A stretch of 50,724 nucleotides of DNA from Basidiobolus meristosporus CBS 931.73 (GCA_002104905.1 MCFE01000639.1:1-50724); one strand, 5' to 3'. Positions 9,174 through 20,227 are shown, counted from the first letter of the stretch. The notes: generated from the sequence alone by a model not told the origin. Made by a program: numbers and translations.

Positions 9174-9542
9174 TGTTACAAGTCTTGGCATAAGAGTTGT
9201 AGAGGAATAGGGAGTTTAGCTGGTATTGTATTCACTAAAGCTTGAACTGATTTTTACTGAGGTTCTAGCAGCTCCTTATATACATTATTGCCAGATCAAT
9301 TGCTGACTGATTGTACTTCCTAATATAGGTTGTGGCTAATGACTCATTGGATTGCATTATCATCACCCTATCAGATCCTACTTAATATATCTATTCCTGT
9401 CTGAGAAGGATCTGCTGATTTGTCTGCTACTAATGCTACTGATTTGATAGATTACACTGATATACTGATAGGGTAAACATATAACTAATTGATCTGACTA
9501 CAAACTGATCAAACTCAAACATTCAAGCGGTAGATCCTATCA
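9174..9542 (-). mobile_element. LTR family G, 5' LTR of the minus-strand gypsy element (369 bp)
   Basis: It reads TGTTACAAGTCTTGGCATA to GATCCTATCA on the plus strand and has near-complete relatives at 12321-12688, 17223-17590 and 23078-23445. On the minus strand it shows TATATAAGGAGCTGCT followed about 20 bp later by AATAAA, i.e. a promoter and poly(A) signal in close succession. The gag start lies just inside, which fixes it as the 5' LTR. Confidence 0.82.
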
Positions 9543-10740
9543 CCATTGCACCTAATTGCCCCATCAATAAATTTGTGTGAGCTGACAGCAAACTTGTCAG
9601 CTCTGGCAGTGGTGATGATATGATAGCCATTTGATGATCATTTGCTGGTCTTTTATCAGGCATAACGCATTTGCTACATACTCATCTCTCCAGGTACTTT
9701 TGGAAGCCTGCACCTTCACTGAGATTCTGAATTACCCACTTGGCCAAGTGCCTTCAGTAAGTGTAGGCCACAGTTAGACCATCAGAAGGCCATGCCATTT
9801 TTGCCAAAGACTGTTACAATACTGCCAAGACTTTAGCTTTATTTTGGCAATGAAATTAGCAAAATGACATCACAATCTTGTTGTATTCTAGGCTGCTGGC
9901 ACTATGATGAACTCATTGCATGATCCAGATGGCTGATCTGGATTGGATCCACCCTTGGACAAAATTTTTTTATAGGGGAAGTCCTTGCTCATTGAGAAGA
10001 ACAGCACAGCACTGATCCCTGTATCTAGACTGGGCACAGTCAGGCAGAAGATGCAGGAAATTAGCTGTTGCATCCTTGCAATGCCTTGAGACCCCCCTGT
10101 TTTGTTGCATATTTGCCATTGATGAGTAACACTTGTGTTAAGATATTTGGAGACCTGGTATAAGCTGCAATAGCACCAGAAGTAGAACTCTCAATCAAAG
10201 GACTCAGCAAAGAAATTCAAAAGCACCTCAAGCTGCACTTTTAAGAAGGAACAATTGCAGGGAAGATTTGCAAACATATTAACAACACTGGCTAGTTGAC
10301 CCAATTGATCCACCAAGTTGCTGTATTACAACTGTGGTAGTGGCTTGCCAAAGGGCAACTCAATAGCCAGTACAAAGTTCAACTCAAAGAATCCGCAGAA
10401 ACTGCCACAGACTCTGAGGGTACCATGAGGCAAGTGTGAAAATGCCTTGATTGGCCCATAGTCTCTACAGAAGGACTACATTATATCTCTGAAGAAGCAA
10501 AAACTGATTACCAACAATGGATAACTGCCAAAAAAATATATGCCCACTTCAAAAGGGGCCCCACCATCTTGTTGAATACATCTAGGACAGGCCCCAACAA
10601 CACTTGCAGCATGAAGAAGCAAGACTTTGTTGCATTACTACATCTCTTATTGTTCTCCAATCCCAAAAGCAAAATTGACCCTGGAGAAACAAGTTAGTCA
10701 TATATCTTTGAGGACAAAGCTTCCCCTTGACCCCTGAGAT
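9543..10740. other. Decayed transposon-derived spacer, no gene
   Basis: No supported reading frame. Short stretches resemble 24365-24560: the block around GCAAAATGACATCACAATCTTGT (9860-9880) and the block ending GATCTGGATTGGATCCACC (9932-9953). They appear in the same order and spacing as in the Tnp2/Plavaka-type remnants, so part of this is probably a very old copy of that transposon's end. Confidence 0.4.
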
Positions 10741-10754
10741 ATATGAGCACTAAA

Positions 10755-11515
10755 AAGAGTGCCTGCTCCTAGCCCAAGAGTATCCCCAAAACTTCCCCCA
10801 AGAGGCCTGCCTAAAGTCCACAAGTATCCTCCCTATGATACTTCAACAAGTCCTCCCCCCTGTTCCTATCCTTACCTATTCAGAACACTTACCATTTTGA
10901 GAAGATACTCACACCCCTATTTTTTAACAAATTGTCTATCACCTGAGCCCCTCTGAATGAGATATATATGTAGCCATTTAGTCAAATTCAAGGGAGCAAA
11001 TTTCAATGTAACAGATGTGGGTTATCACTGACTGTACTTGGTGAGTGGGGGAGCTTGTAGATCAAGTCAGTACCACTTGGCTCAGAATAGCTTCCAATAG
11101 AAGGTAGCAAGGTAAGAAAGACTTGTGTGTATTCTGTCCAAATCTTCATGTCCCCCTTTTGGTTCAATTGGATAGATATATACATATCATTTGGGGGGCT
11201 TAGATAATAGACAATGTGTTATAAAATAGGGGTGTGACCACCTTCCTGATATGGTAGGTGTTCTAACTAGATAAGGGCAGGGATAGGAGGGAGGATGCAG
11301 GGGGGAATCATAGAGAGGATACTGAGGGACTTTGGGTAGGACTTTGGGGAGAACTCTTGGGCAAAGAGTGGGCACTACATTTAGTACTCACTACAGACAC
11401 CAGTCTTTATTACTATGCTACCTTCTGTCAGAAGGTATACTGAACCAAGTGAGACTGACTTGATCTACAAGCTCCCCCAAATACTAAGCATAGTCAGCAA
11501 TAACCCATACTACCA
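10755..11515. repeat. Rearranged inverted repeat, two blocks in X-Y / X'-Y' order
   Basis: Block X (10755-10985, C-rich, with CCCAAAGTCC-like repeats) recurs reverse-complemented at 11165-11380. Block Y (11005-11140, containing GGGGGAGCTTGTAGATCAAG) recurs reverse-complemented at 11395-11515. A simple palindrome would give the order X-Y-Y'-X'. Here both blocks are inverted but their order is kept. This fits two opposite copies of a unit that itself repeats, such as LTR-like ends. No copy elsewhere in the window and no credible protein. Confidence 0.6.
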
Positions 11516-11522
11516 CTGACAA

Positions 11523-11635
11523 AGATGTTATAGTTAACATCCCAAATAGTCTGACAAACAAGCTTCAGGTCATCATATCAGTTCTAAGATCCAGAACTGA
11601 AGATTTAACCTTAAATTTTGTGTATGGAATGCCTC
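11523..11635 (+). pseudogene. Copia gag fragment (first piece of a split plus-strand copia)
   Basis: The sequence from GATGTTATAGTTAAC to GTGTATGGAATG parallels the gag coding block at 35040-35140 on the other strand, which encodes IVPLLNSLTDKFQG and SRTEDLTLSYVYG. It starts abruptly next to the inverted repeat, so the 5' LTR and gag start are missing. The element continues after two insertions at 12689. Confidence 0.7.
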
Positions 11636-12121
11636 TGTTATCAATAAACACAAGACAGGAGAGTAGCAGTTGGTAAGGCTGGACCAGCAAAGGACTGGGG
11701 AATGGATCAACATTGCAAGACTGTTTATTCATTACCTGTGTTTATCAAACTGAGGAATACATAAGGAGGGATAGAACTATGTATACTCTTTGGCAATATG
11801 AATGCCAAGAGATATTGGCTGATACTGATAAGGTTTTGGGGCAACACACATCAATTGTGCCAAGATAGAAATATCCCAAAGAAAAACTAGAATATCACAT
11901 GCAGATATGCCAGAGTCAGCTGATTGTTTGACTTTATTATGCAATATTTGCTTACCATTTATGGTACTTGACTATATAATCTCAACTGGAAGCTTCCATG
12001 GAATATTCCAATTTTTAGTGCTGACTTGGAGCTTTCAAGAAGTTGCCAGAATATAGCAGAGGTTTCTACCAGGAACTGTGATTTCTCCACCAACCTGATT
12101 TGGTAGGATCATGAATGGTCA
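11636..12121 (-). mobile_element. LTR family I, solo copy in copia gag
   Basis: Reverse-complement relative of 14565-15094 and 16550-16822. On the minus strand it has a CArG-type box (11955-11964), a weak TATA region and AATAAA. It starts TGTTATCAATAAAC and ends GAATGGTCA. The copia gag resumes at about 12122; the right flank appears to repeat about 20 bp of gag, so the exact duplication could not be fixed. Confidence 0.65.
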
Positions 12122-12316
12122 AGGATATTATGTGACTAAGATAGCTCCTGCTTGAAGTTTTAGGATAACCAAGCACCAACAAGAAGGAAGAAAATAATTT
12201 TAATAAGCAATGATTACCAACAAAGGAGGTTCTCAAGAGCCTTTGAAGGCAACATCAGCCTGTTTTGCAACTACTGCAAATGGAACAAGCACACAGCAGA
12301 ATGGTGACTCAAATAT
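12122..12316 (+). pseudogene. Copia gag zinc-knuckle region, decayed
   Basis: Corresponds to 34840-35010 on the minus strand: the region for the RKEEENALISNDNQQ linker and the CNYCKRKGH knuckle. Here the knuckle reads FATTANGTS-like and its Cys and His residues are mostly lost. Interrupted at 12320 by a solo LTR. Confidence 0.6.
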
Positions 12317-12320
12317 TAGA

Positions 12321-12688
12321 TGTTACAAGTCTTGGTATAAGAGTTGTAGAGGAATAGGGAGTTTAGCTAGTATTGTATTCACTCAGACTTGAACTGATTT
12401 TTATTGAGGTTCCAGCAGCTCCTTATTTACATTTTGCCAGATCAATTGCTGACTAATTGTATTTCCTAATATCAATTGTGGCTGACAACTCATTTGATTG
12501 CATCATCATTGCTCAATAAGATCTTACTTAATATATCTATTTCTGTCTGATAAGGATCTGCGGATTCATTTGCTGACTAATGCTACTGATTTGATAGATA
12601 ATACTGATATACTCATAACCTAAACAGATACTGATTGATCTGACTAAAAACTGATCTAACTCAAACATTCAAGCGGCAGATCATAGCA
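12321..12688 (-). mobile_element. LTR family G, solo LTR with perfect 4-bp target duplication
   Basis: Starts TGTTACAAGTCTTGG and ends GATCATAGCA. It is flanked by taga on both sides (12317-12320 and 12689-12692), and the copia gag reads through once the LTR and one taga are removed. This fixes the family's target-site duplication at 4 bp. Confidence 0.88.
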
Positions 12689-14564
12689 TAGATAACCAGC
12701 AGAAAAACATGAATATGGAAATGCTGCAACAGTAGAAGATAGAGTATTTATATCTGTCCTAAATATGACCTCAAGCAAGGATTCTCAGAAATGATGTATT
12801 GACTCTGGAGCATGTCTGCACCACCCAAAAACACATTTAATAAATATCAGGAAATTGCAATTGAGAAGGTTCTCACAGGTGATAATCATAGACTGGATGC
12901 AATTGGAAAAGGAGCCATCAAGGTAAACCTTAGAAAGAGTGAAAGAAGCTACACACTTAACTTTGTAGAAGTACTCTACATTACAGAAAACTCCTAGACT
13001 TACTATCTGTAAGCAAGGCCACATAAGCTTAATTAAATGACAAAACACCAATACCTTGGTACATGAGATTTGGACAAATGAGTTTTGATTATTTGCACAA
13101 TATGAACAAGAATCAGCTAGCTTTCAAAGTAGTATCTTATCCGCAGCATATTTGGAGCACCATGAAGCCTGTATTCATGGGACACAAGCCAGAGAATCAT
13201 TCAAAAGCTTTTGTTAATAACACTTGAGTAAAAATTCAATTTCCATCACTCCAATCTGTGTGAACCTATGCAAAATTTATTCTTATGCAGGACGAAGTAT
13301 TTAATCACTTCTATTGATGATTATACAAGATACATATGGGTGTACTTCATGGATAGAAAGGAAAAAGCTCTGTCTGAGCTCAAGATGCTTGATGCTGAGG
13401 TGGACAGAGAAAGTGGTGAAAAAGCTGAGAAAACAGGTCCAGACAATGTTGGGCAAATGCAAAGTTCTTGAGCTCAAGCAAGAGACTACTGTACTATACT
13501 CCCCACAGCAAAATGGCAAGGCAGATTGTGCCATTATATCAATGATTGATATATCAAGATCTATGACTTATGATCCAAACTTATCCTGCTGATTTTGGGT
13601 GGAATCAATTGTTGCAGCTATATATCTTAAGAATGGGAGTTACAGCACAATACTTTGTGATTCTACCCTATTTGATGCATGACATGGTGTATACCAAGTG
13701 CAGAACATCTAAGAAAGCTTGGGTGTACAGCATATGCCAAAAACTGCCCAGAAATCAGCCAAGATTTGAGCCAAGAGGTGTTAAATGCATATTATTGGGT
13801 TACTGCAAATAGAGTAAAGCATTACAACTCCAAAGTACCAAAGCAAACAAATTAATCCAGTCAAGGGATGTGTTGCTCGATGATATCCACAACGTTTACA
13901 AAAAAACAATAGATGACAACAAAAATATGATATCAAGTTCACAAATAATAAGTGATGAATGAAAGCAAAACAATGTAAAACATTGATGGAAAATCAAGCT
14001 TGGTACTTAGGAGAGCTACTAACCAAGCCAAATATCAATTGGATGCTGATGGGCCATTAAGAAAAATACAAGGCTGATGGTACAACTGAAAGATAGAAAG
14101 CAAGGCTTGTGGCCAACTGATACTCTCAAACAAATGACTGGGCTATACTAAGATATTTGCACTGATGGCCAAGTTCAGTTCCATCAGACTAATATTGGCC
14201 ATTGCAGCTAAATAAAAGCTCTTACTTGGTAAATGGATGGAAAAGCTCTAGTTTTGAACAAAGAACCTAATGTGGATGTGAACCTGAATTAGCCTGATGG
14301 ATTTGTCGGCCTGGATAGCTTTCATTTGGTCTGCAAGCTTAATCAATCTCTATATGTTATGAAACAATCAGCAGGAGCCTGGAATTGCAAGACATATCCT
14401 CATTTGGAATCTTGAATTTCTGTAGAGGTACTGCTGACCTCAGTATCTACTGTTTGCCAGATCTTGCAGGTCCAATTTTATTAGCACTGTATGTGGATGA
14501 TCTTACTATAGATATCAATAATCAAGAAGTCTTGACAGAGACTAAATCTAACCTATCCATGGAG
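12689..14564 (+). pseudogene. Copia protease, integrase and RT remnant
   Basis: Collinear with 35.0-32.6 kb of the minus-strand copia. The protease motif IDSGA is kept near 12800, followed by the GAG-preintegrase region (IGKGAIKVNLRKSERSYTL). Integrase blocks at 13268-13600 include SIDDYTRYIWVYFMDRKEKA and YSPQQNGKAD, split by frameshifts. The C-terminal integrase piece is at 13570-13812. RT blocks are recognisable from about 14090, and LYVDDLTIDINNQE (about 14490-14530) is the YVDD motif. Many stops occur. The frame breaks off at about 14564, where a gypsy-type element has inserted. Confidence 0.75.
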
Positions 14565-15094
14565 TGTCATGATCATGCAAAGTCCCAGGCCTCTGAAGTT
14601 CAAGCTAAATCAAGTTGCTGGAAAAATCCCTATTCCTTCTAGAGAGTACTACCACATTCTAGCAATTTCTAGAAAGCTCCAAGTCAACATTACACAATGA
14701 AACATTCAGCAGAAGCTTCCCTTTGGGGTTTATGTAGCCAAGTACCATATATGGTAATTGCATGCCACAAAACTGTTTGCATGATCAGCTGACCACTGAC
14801 ATATCTCCATGTGATATTCTAGTCTGTACTTTGGTATAATCTCATCTTGGTACACTTATGGTGCCTCATCCCAGAACCCTGAGAGTATCAGCTAATATCT
14901 CTTGGCATTCATATTGCTAAAAAATATATATAGTCCTATCTCCCCCTTATGCTTTCCTCATCTTGACTAACACAGGTCTTTAATAAACAGTCTTGCCTTG
15001 GAGATCCACCTTGCCTTGTTGATCCACACCCAAGTCCCTTCCTGGTCCTGCCTTGCCTTACTCTACTTTCCTGCCTAGTCTCTATTTGTAATAG
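14565..15094 (+). mobile_element. LTR family I, 5' LTR of a deleted gypsy element
   Basis: Matches the reverse complement of 11636-12121 and the truncated copy at 16550-16822. It contains a perfect CArG box (14745-14754), TATATATAG near 14920 and AATAAA near 14981. The left boundary is where copia RT homology stops; the exact base is uncertain by a few positions. Confidence 0.65.
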
Positions 15095-15480
15095 TTTTAT
15101 CTGACTGATCTTGACTTAGCTGTGGATCTCTGCCTTCTACCCAAAGTTCATGAGAAGAACTTATAAAGCAATACCTGCTGTGAGTATCACTGCAAATCTG
15201 TTGCTACTCATATCCTCTAAAGGCAAAGATACTTTATCTTTTTAAGATTGTTGGCCAAAGCTGCATTTGCTTTATTACCCTGCAGGTGTAGTTTATAGTT
15301 ATTACAGTATTGGAAGCTTGAGTACAATATTCTATCAAAGAATGTTAAAGTCAGTAGCTATGGAAGTAACACCAACCTATTCAAAGTTGAGGATTGTGGC
15401 TCAATAGTTTTATTGTTGAGAAACTAGTGGCTTTATAACCCACATATTAGCTAGTAGCATCCAGTATTCCTGAACAAGCT
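15095..15480. other. Leader region of the deleted gypsy element
   Basis: Lies between the 5' LTR and the first gag-like frame. No ORF worth noting; presumably primer site and untranslated leader, but no clear tRNA-complementary site was identified. Confidence 0.35.
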
Positions 15481-15544
15481 CAAGAAACCTCTCCACCTCC
15501 TGCCATCCCAACATATTCAGTCCAGAGTACAACTTGCAACTGTC

Positions 15545-16133
15545 ATGACTGCCTTTGGGAAGCTGCAACAAGACAATTCAGATCTCAGGAACACTGTTGC
15601 TCAGCTTCAGGGCCAACTGGACCACTTTGCCAAGTCTTGTCCCAACAAGAAGTGCAGCTTCAAGCTCTTGCAATCACCCAGTGAACAGTCTTCTCCAGAG
15701 TTGTGGGGGAACTCCAGTGCTCAGTTACAATGACAGGCTTGCAGCTGGACCCTCCAATGAAACTTCATACACTACCAAGTCCATCCAGTCCTTAAGAATG
15801 CCTGTCAACATTCATATCTCTGAATCCAGTCCTGTTCATGCCCTTACCCTCATAGATCCTCCTGCTTCCTCCTGTTTCATTGACCAGTCCTTTGTCCAGA
15901 AGCATAAAATCCCCAATATCTTGAAATCCTGTCCTGTCCAAGTAGAAGTTATTGATGGAAGATACCTTTCCTCTGGTGCTGTTACCCATGAGACACATCT
16001 ACTCTGGCTGTCCAATATTGTTCACCATGAGATAATAGCCTTCAACATTATTAACTCTCCCCACTACCCCATAGTCCTTGGAAGCTCATGGATTCATCAC
16101 AATAACACAACTATCAGCCATTGCCTGGAATAG
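15545..16133 (+). pseudogene. Gypsy gag tail and retropepsin with mutated active site
   Basis: A short gag piece (15545-15733) is followed in another frame by a retropepsin-like domain (15555-16133). The latter has CFIDQSFVQKHKIPNI, a VEVIDGRYLSSGAVTHET block, FNIINSPHYPIVLGSSW and a HHNNTTIS block, a typical chromovirus-like protease order. The usual LIDSGASSCFID is LIDPPASSCFID, so the Ser and Gly of the DSG triad are gone. The frame stops at 16131-16133. Confidence 0.75.
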
Positions 16134-16549
16134 GAAACAGTCTGATTCCTTTGATTCTATCAAGAAACCCTTCTTGTGCACCCCACTTCTTGCCCACCCT
16201 GACCTTGAGAGACCTTTCAACATAGAAACCAGTGCCTCTGACTTTACCCTTTGTGCCATCCTTTCCCAGTATGATGACAAGAATGTGCTGCACCCTATTG
16301 CATTCTACTCTCAAAAATTTATTCCAGCTAAATTAAACTATGATATCTATGACAAGGAACTACCTGCAATCATTGTTGCCTTTGAGAAATAGAGACACAA
16401 CCTTGATGGTGCAGCCCAAAAGATAAAGATTTTCTGCGACAACAAGAACCTTGAGTACTTCACCAACCCAAAAGTGTTGAACCAGAGACAAGCTAGATGG
16501 TCACACTTCCTGTCTAGCTTTGACTTTGTCATCACCTATAGACCAGGTG
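16134..16549 (+). pseudogene. Gypsy RNase H joined directly to protease (RT deleted)
   Basis: Blocks FNIETSASDFTLCAILSQYD, HPIAFYSQKFIPAKLNYDIY, KELPAIIVAFEK, then after one stop [20 protein letters not shown] and [14 protein letters not shown] match the RNase H domain that follows RT in Ty3/gypsy pol. Only a few bases separate it from the protease, so the whole RT (about 1 kb) has been deleted. The homology ends at the conserved YRPG and jumps into LTR sequence at about 16550, a second deletion removing integrase and the LTR start. Confidence 0.8.
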
Positions 16550-16822
16550 TGAAATATCCCCATGTGATGTTCTAGTCTGTTCTTTAGTATATTTCTATCT
16601 TGGCACACTTACTGCGCCTCACCCCATAATCCCATAAGTATTAGGCAATATCTCATGGCATCCATATTGCCAAAATGTATATATAGTCCTATCCCCCCCT
16701 TATGAAATGCTCAGTCTGATAAATAGAGGTCTTGAATAAACCTGTCTTGCCTTGGAAATCCACTTTGCCTTGTTGATCCACACCTAAGACCTTTCCTGAT
16801 CCTGCCTTGTGTCTATTCAACA
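16550..16822 (+). mobile_element. LTR family I, truncated 3' LTR
   Basis: Aligns with the 3' half of 14565-15094 (from CCATGTGATGTTCTAGTCTG on), with TATATATAG and AATAAA, and ends TATTCAACA. Copia RT sequence resumes directly after it with CAAGGATATCAAGATG, so the two family I LTRs and 14565-16822 form one insertion. Confidence 0.7.
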
Positions 16823-17222
16823 CAAGGATATCAAGATGTCTGATCTAGGAGAACTCAATTACCACTTAAGGATAAAGCGCTCCATATACAGAAGTGCCCA
16901 GACTATATCTCATGCTAGTCCAAGTGTATTCAGTATACACCAAGGAAGAAATAAATGGAAGGCTGTAAACTTGAAGCTATCTCATTGGAGACAAACCTTT
17001 ACTTTGTCAAGACTCAACTAAATCAAGGGAACTTAGCGCCTTCTGAAAGCCAAGAGTTTCCTCACCAATCAATGTGTAGCAGTCCAATATATCTCATGCT
17101 TAGAATATATTTGGATGTTACAAGTCAAATCATGGGAGCTTAGTGCCATCTGAAAGCCAAGAGTTTCCTTACTAATCAATGTTTGGCAGTCTAATATATC
17201 TCATGCTTAGAATATGTTTGGA
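16823..17222 (+). pseudogene. Copia RT C-terminal part, with a 107-bp tandem duplication
   Basis: KDIKMSDLGELNYHL at the start matches KGFKMSNLGELSYYL of the minus copia. It continues through the METNL and ESPDFPYQSM blocks. A unit of about 107 bp starting GGGAACTTAGCG (17027) is repeated from 17134. The first unit includes the first 11 bp of the family G LTR (TGTTACAAGTC), so the duplication followed the LTR insertion. Confidence 0.7.
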
Positions 17223-17590
17223 TGTTACAAGTCTTGATATAAGAGTTTTAGAGGAATAGGGAGTTTAGCTAGTATTGTATTCACTAAACTTGAACTGATC
17301 TTTATTGAGGGTCCAGCAGCTCCTTATATATGTTATGCCAGAGCAATTGCTGACTAATTGTATTTCCTAATGTGGGTTGCGGCAGATGATTCATTTGATG
17401 GCATCATCATCACCCAATTATATGATATTTAATATGACAATTTCTGTATGATCAAGATCTGTTGATTTGTCTGCTGACTAATACTACTGATCTGATAGAT
17501 GAAACTGATATATTGATAGGCTAAACATAAAATTAACAGATTTCATTAAATACTTATCCAACTTAAACATTCAGGCAGTATATCGTAACA
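17223..17590 (-). mobile_element. LTR family G, solo LTR in copia RNase H region
   Basis: Starts TGTTACAAGTCTTGATATAAG and ends TATCGTAACA. Copia continues on the right at CAGATATCTCATATTCAG, which matches the minus copia. Flanks tgga and caga fit a 4-bp duplication of caga with two transitions. Confidence 0.8.
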
Positions 17591-18210
17591 CAGATATCTC
17601 ATATTCAGTGGGAGTTGTCAGCCTACATAATCAGAGCTTTGTATCTGATCATATTACAGCAGTTAGGCAAATTATAGATACCACAAAGTAACATCCCACA
17701 TCTGCTGCAAGTACACCTATAAGGTTTTAGAAAAGGATCTTGTGGGATATTCTGATGCAGACTGGGGACAAAATTCAGAAGACATCAAATCATCATAGGA
17801 TACTCCTTTCTTTACTATTAAGGAGCAGTTACAGGAAATTCAACAAAGCAATTGACTGTAGCACTTTCTACCATTGAGGCAGAGTATATGACAGCCTGTA
17901 AAGCTACAAAAAAAGCAATGTGGCTAAGAAAGCCTTTTAAAGACTTAGACTCATGTTAATATATGCCTGGTACTTTGTTTCAAGATAATCAAGGATGTGT
18001 ACAGTTATGTAGAGAATCAACTTTCTATGTTCAAACAAGGCATGGTGATATTGGACATTAGTTTATACATGAAGCTCTAGAGAATAACTTAGTTAAGTAA
18101 GTGTACTGTCTCACAGATGACATGAGTACTGACAAATTTATTAAGCCATTAGCCAGAGACAAATTTGAACACCTTAGGTCACAATTAGGACCTGTAAGTA
18201 CAAGCATTTA
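17591..18210 (+). pseudogene. Copia RNase H and pol C-terminus
   Basis: The blocks STIEAEYMTACKATKKAMWL, LFQDNQGCVQLCRES, and STDKFIKPLARDKFEHLRSQ are the RNase H and terminal part of Ty1/copia pol. Several stops interrupt them. The polypurine tract TTGAGTGGGAG (18211-18222) and the 3' LTR follow. Confidence 0.8.
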
Positions 18211-18222
18211 GTTGAGTGGGAG

Positions 18223-18567
18223 TGTTGTAAAGATTTGTACATCCACCTAGATATTCACCTTACTTAGTCACTTAGATCATTACCTACAAATCTTATAGAA
18301 TACTGACCAGGCTCCTTGCTGGGACTTATTGGACTATTTTCACCAAGATGCTAGGTAACCAGAACATGAAAATTCTCAAAGTTGTCCAAACAGCCCAAAC
18401 TTTGTGCACTTTTTCTTGAACCATCCTAAGCATATTCCGCATACTTGCAATGCCATGTCCATGTGAAAATATAATACTACATATTCATTCAATGAAGCAT
18501 TAATTGAAAACAACCCAGTCTACTTGTGCTCCCAATTTCTTCCAACTTCTCCAAGACTCTTACAACA
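18223..18567 (+). mobile_element. LTR family D, 3' LTR of the split plus-strand copia (345 bp)
   Basis: Begins TGTTGTAAAG and ends CTCTTACAACA, matching 26041-26385 and the reverse complement of 31266-31615 and 35598-35946. It directly follows the copia polypurine tract. The D family carries TATA-like and AATAAA sequences in its second half. Confidence 0.85.
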
Positions 18568-18770
18568 TTACCAAGTTGCATATGGGGCATTTCAAGATAA
18601 ATCAGCCCTATGAGATACCTTAAAATTAAAAGAATATGCAAGGTATCACAGAGTATCAGCTGTCCAAAGTACTTCTTACTAGCTTTAATTAATAATTCTA
18701 TACATATGCAATAATACAAATTCAAGGACAGGATGAACTGGGTATTTTGGGTAGACCTATTCCCTTTAAC
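18568..18770 (+). pseudogene. Tnp2/Plavaka-type transposase fragment
   Basis: ACCAAGTTGCATATGGGGCA and the following sequence parallel 22580-22760, which encodes YMGHFKVNEPFEIPEIFEI and the KDWMNW block of a Tnp2-type transposase. The copia element above ends at its left edge, so that insertion lies within or beside this transposon. Confidence 0.55.
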
Positions 18771-19200
18771 TTTCCTTTTATAACTGCTAGGTCTTACACT
18801 GCTACTTTGTCTTAGTGCTTCAAGTATTCAACTACATTTTCTCCTTGATTAAAGCTGCTCTGATGCATCTGTTTTGGCCTGCCTGTCCCTTGCTGGCACT
18901 CTGCAGGCAACATGACACTTCTTTCTTGCTTATTTCAGACTCTCAGCCCATGCTGTGATGGGCTCCTGAGGTAGCCACTTGCTTTTATCACTGCCAGGTC
19001 CTTCACTGCTACCTTGACGGAGTGCTTCTTGAGTAGAACTACGCTTTTCCTTAGTAAATGTTGTGTTGGTGCATCTGTGTCTGCCAGATTTTCCCTTATT
19101 GGCATTCCTCCAGCTACCTGGTGCCTCTTTGCTGCTTGTTTGGAGCATTTGGCCCAACTGGTGATGGGCTCTAGAGGAAGCTGCTGGTTTTTAGACATTA
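18771..19200 (-). pseudogene. Tandemly repeated coding fragment of unknown protein
   Basis: Two units of about 210 bp (18771-18980 and 18981-19195) are about 65-70 percent alike by eye. Each reads on the minus strand as a basic, polar peptide containing ITxWAxxLK, AGGMP-like and VKDLAVIK-like blocks (frames at 18930-19198). The second unit is open, the first has stops. It may be the repetitive tail of the divergent protein that starts at 20227. I do not recognise the family. Confidence 0.4.
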
Positions 19201-19843
19201 CACCCTTGTTCTTCTGCCTTTGCTAGTGTCTGCTATTCTTGAGATACCTATTTACCATATCAATGCTCACCCAAAAACCATTTGCTTGTTTGAGTCTAGG
19301 ATAATGCTCTTGAAGCAAATCAAGTGCATTCTACTTGACCTTGAGTTCCTAATGGGCAAATGGTATGCTGGCCTTAAAGTGTTGGTGCGCTAGACCTCTA
19401 ATGGCCTCTGGAATATTAGCGCACTCTCCACCAATATGCTCAATACTTTACAGATCTTCAATGTCTTTTGATTATTACGCTTTGGTATAAACACTACATT
19501 TTCTTCCTCCTGTGCTGTGATAGGTTTTTCTGTGGGCTTTATCATTGGGGACCATTTCTGTGCCTCAATGACTGTACAGTGTTCCTCTGCTGTTACATTG
19601 AAAATGGCTCAATTCTTGCCAATTACATTGAGCTACTCAAGTTCCTTCTTTGCAGCAAAGATACTGCTTTCTTTACCTGGGGTATTAATTCCTTTACACC
19701 TTTTATCCACTCATCCTGCTCTGGGACTATTTGCTAATTTCCCTGGGCCATTGCATCTATTCTATCAGCAACTGAACCTAGTTACCTCATTAATGCTTTG
19801 GTTTGAGCTGACAACATACTTTCAGATACAGGTGGAGGTGATG
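19201..19843. other. Decayed part of the divergent transposon ORF
   Basis: No reliable frame on either strand; only short stop-limited stretches. By position it joins the repeated fragment (to 19200) to the ORF start at 19844-20227 on the minus strand. Confidence 0.35.
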
Positions 19844-20227
19844 TTATGACAGCCACTGGCTTATCCTCAACTGAAGGTTCTGCTTTTGCAACATTCTCAT
19901 CTGCCTTGGTAATATGGTTGGCCTGCAGCTCTGCAGAGATTCACAAGTGCCTACTTGACTGAGCGCCTGAGGAGTTTGCATTATTCCCTTTGGTGGGACA
20001 CTCTCCGCAGGGCCTTTTTTGGCTGTAGCCCTGCTTGTTGCACTGAATGTCAAAGCTAACTGTTGTCCAGCCATTCTTCTGCTGCTGTTGAGAGTGGGGT
20101 TTGGATGGGAACCAGTTATCTTTGCTTTTTTTTGGTAGTATATATATGGAAGTGAGTCAAACCAGAGGGGAAATGGTGCTACATATACATGTGTATGTGA
20201 TGCCACAACTTTATTTATAATACTCAC
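19844..20227 (-). pseudogene. N-terminal ORF divergent from the Tnp2-type transposase, unknown function
   Basis: A 127-aa frame, or about 77 aa from the internal Met that begins MAGQQLALTFSATSRAT. It is rich in Ser, Ala, Gln and Lys and looks disordered. It lies head-to-head with the transposase start at 20401, 173 bp apart. Two-gene DNA transposons often have such a partner. The frame is cut at 19844 and related-looking minus-strand coding continues to about 18930. No known domain recognised. Confidence 0.4.
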
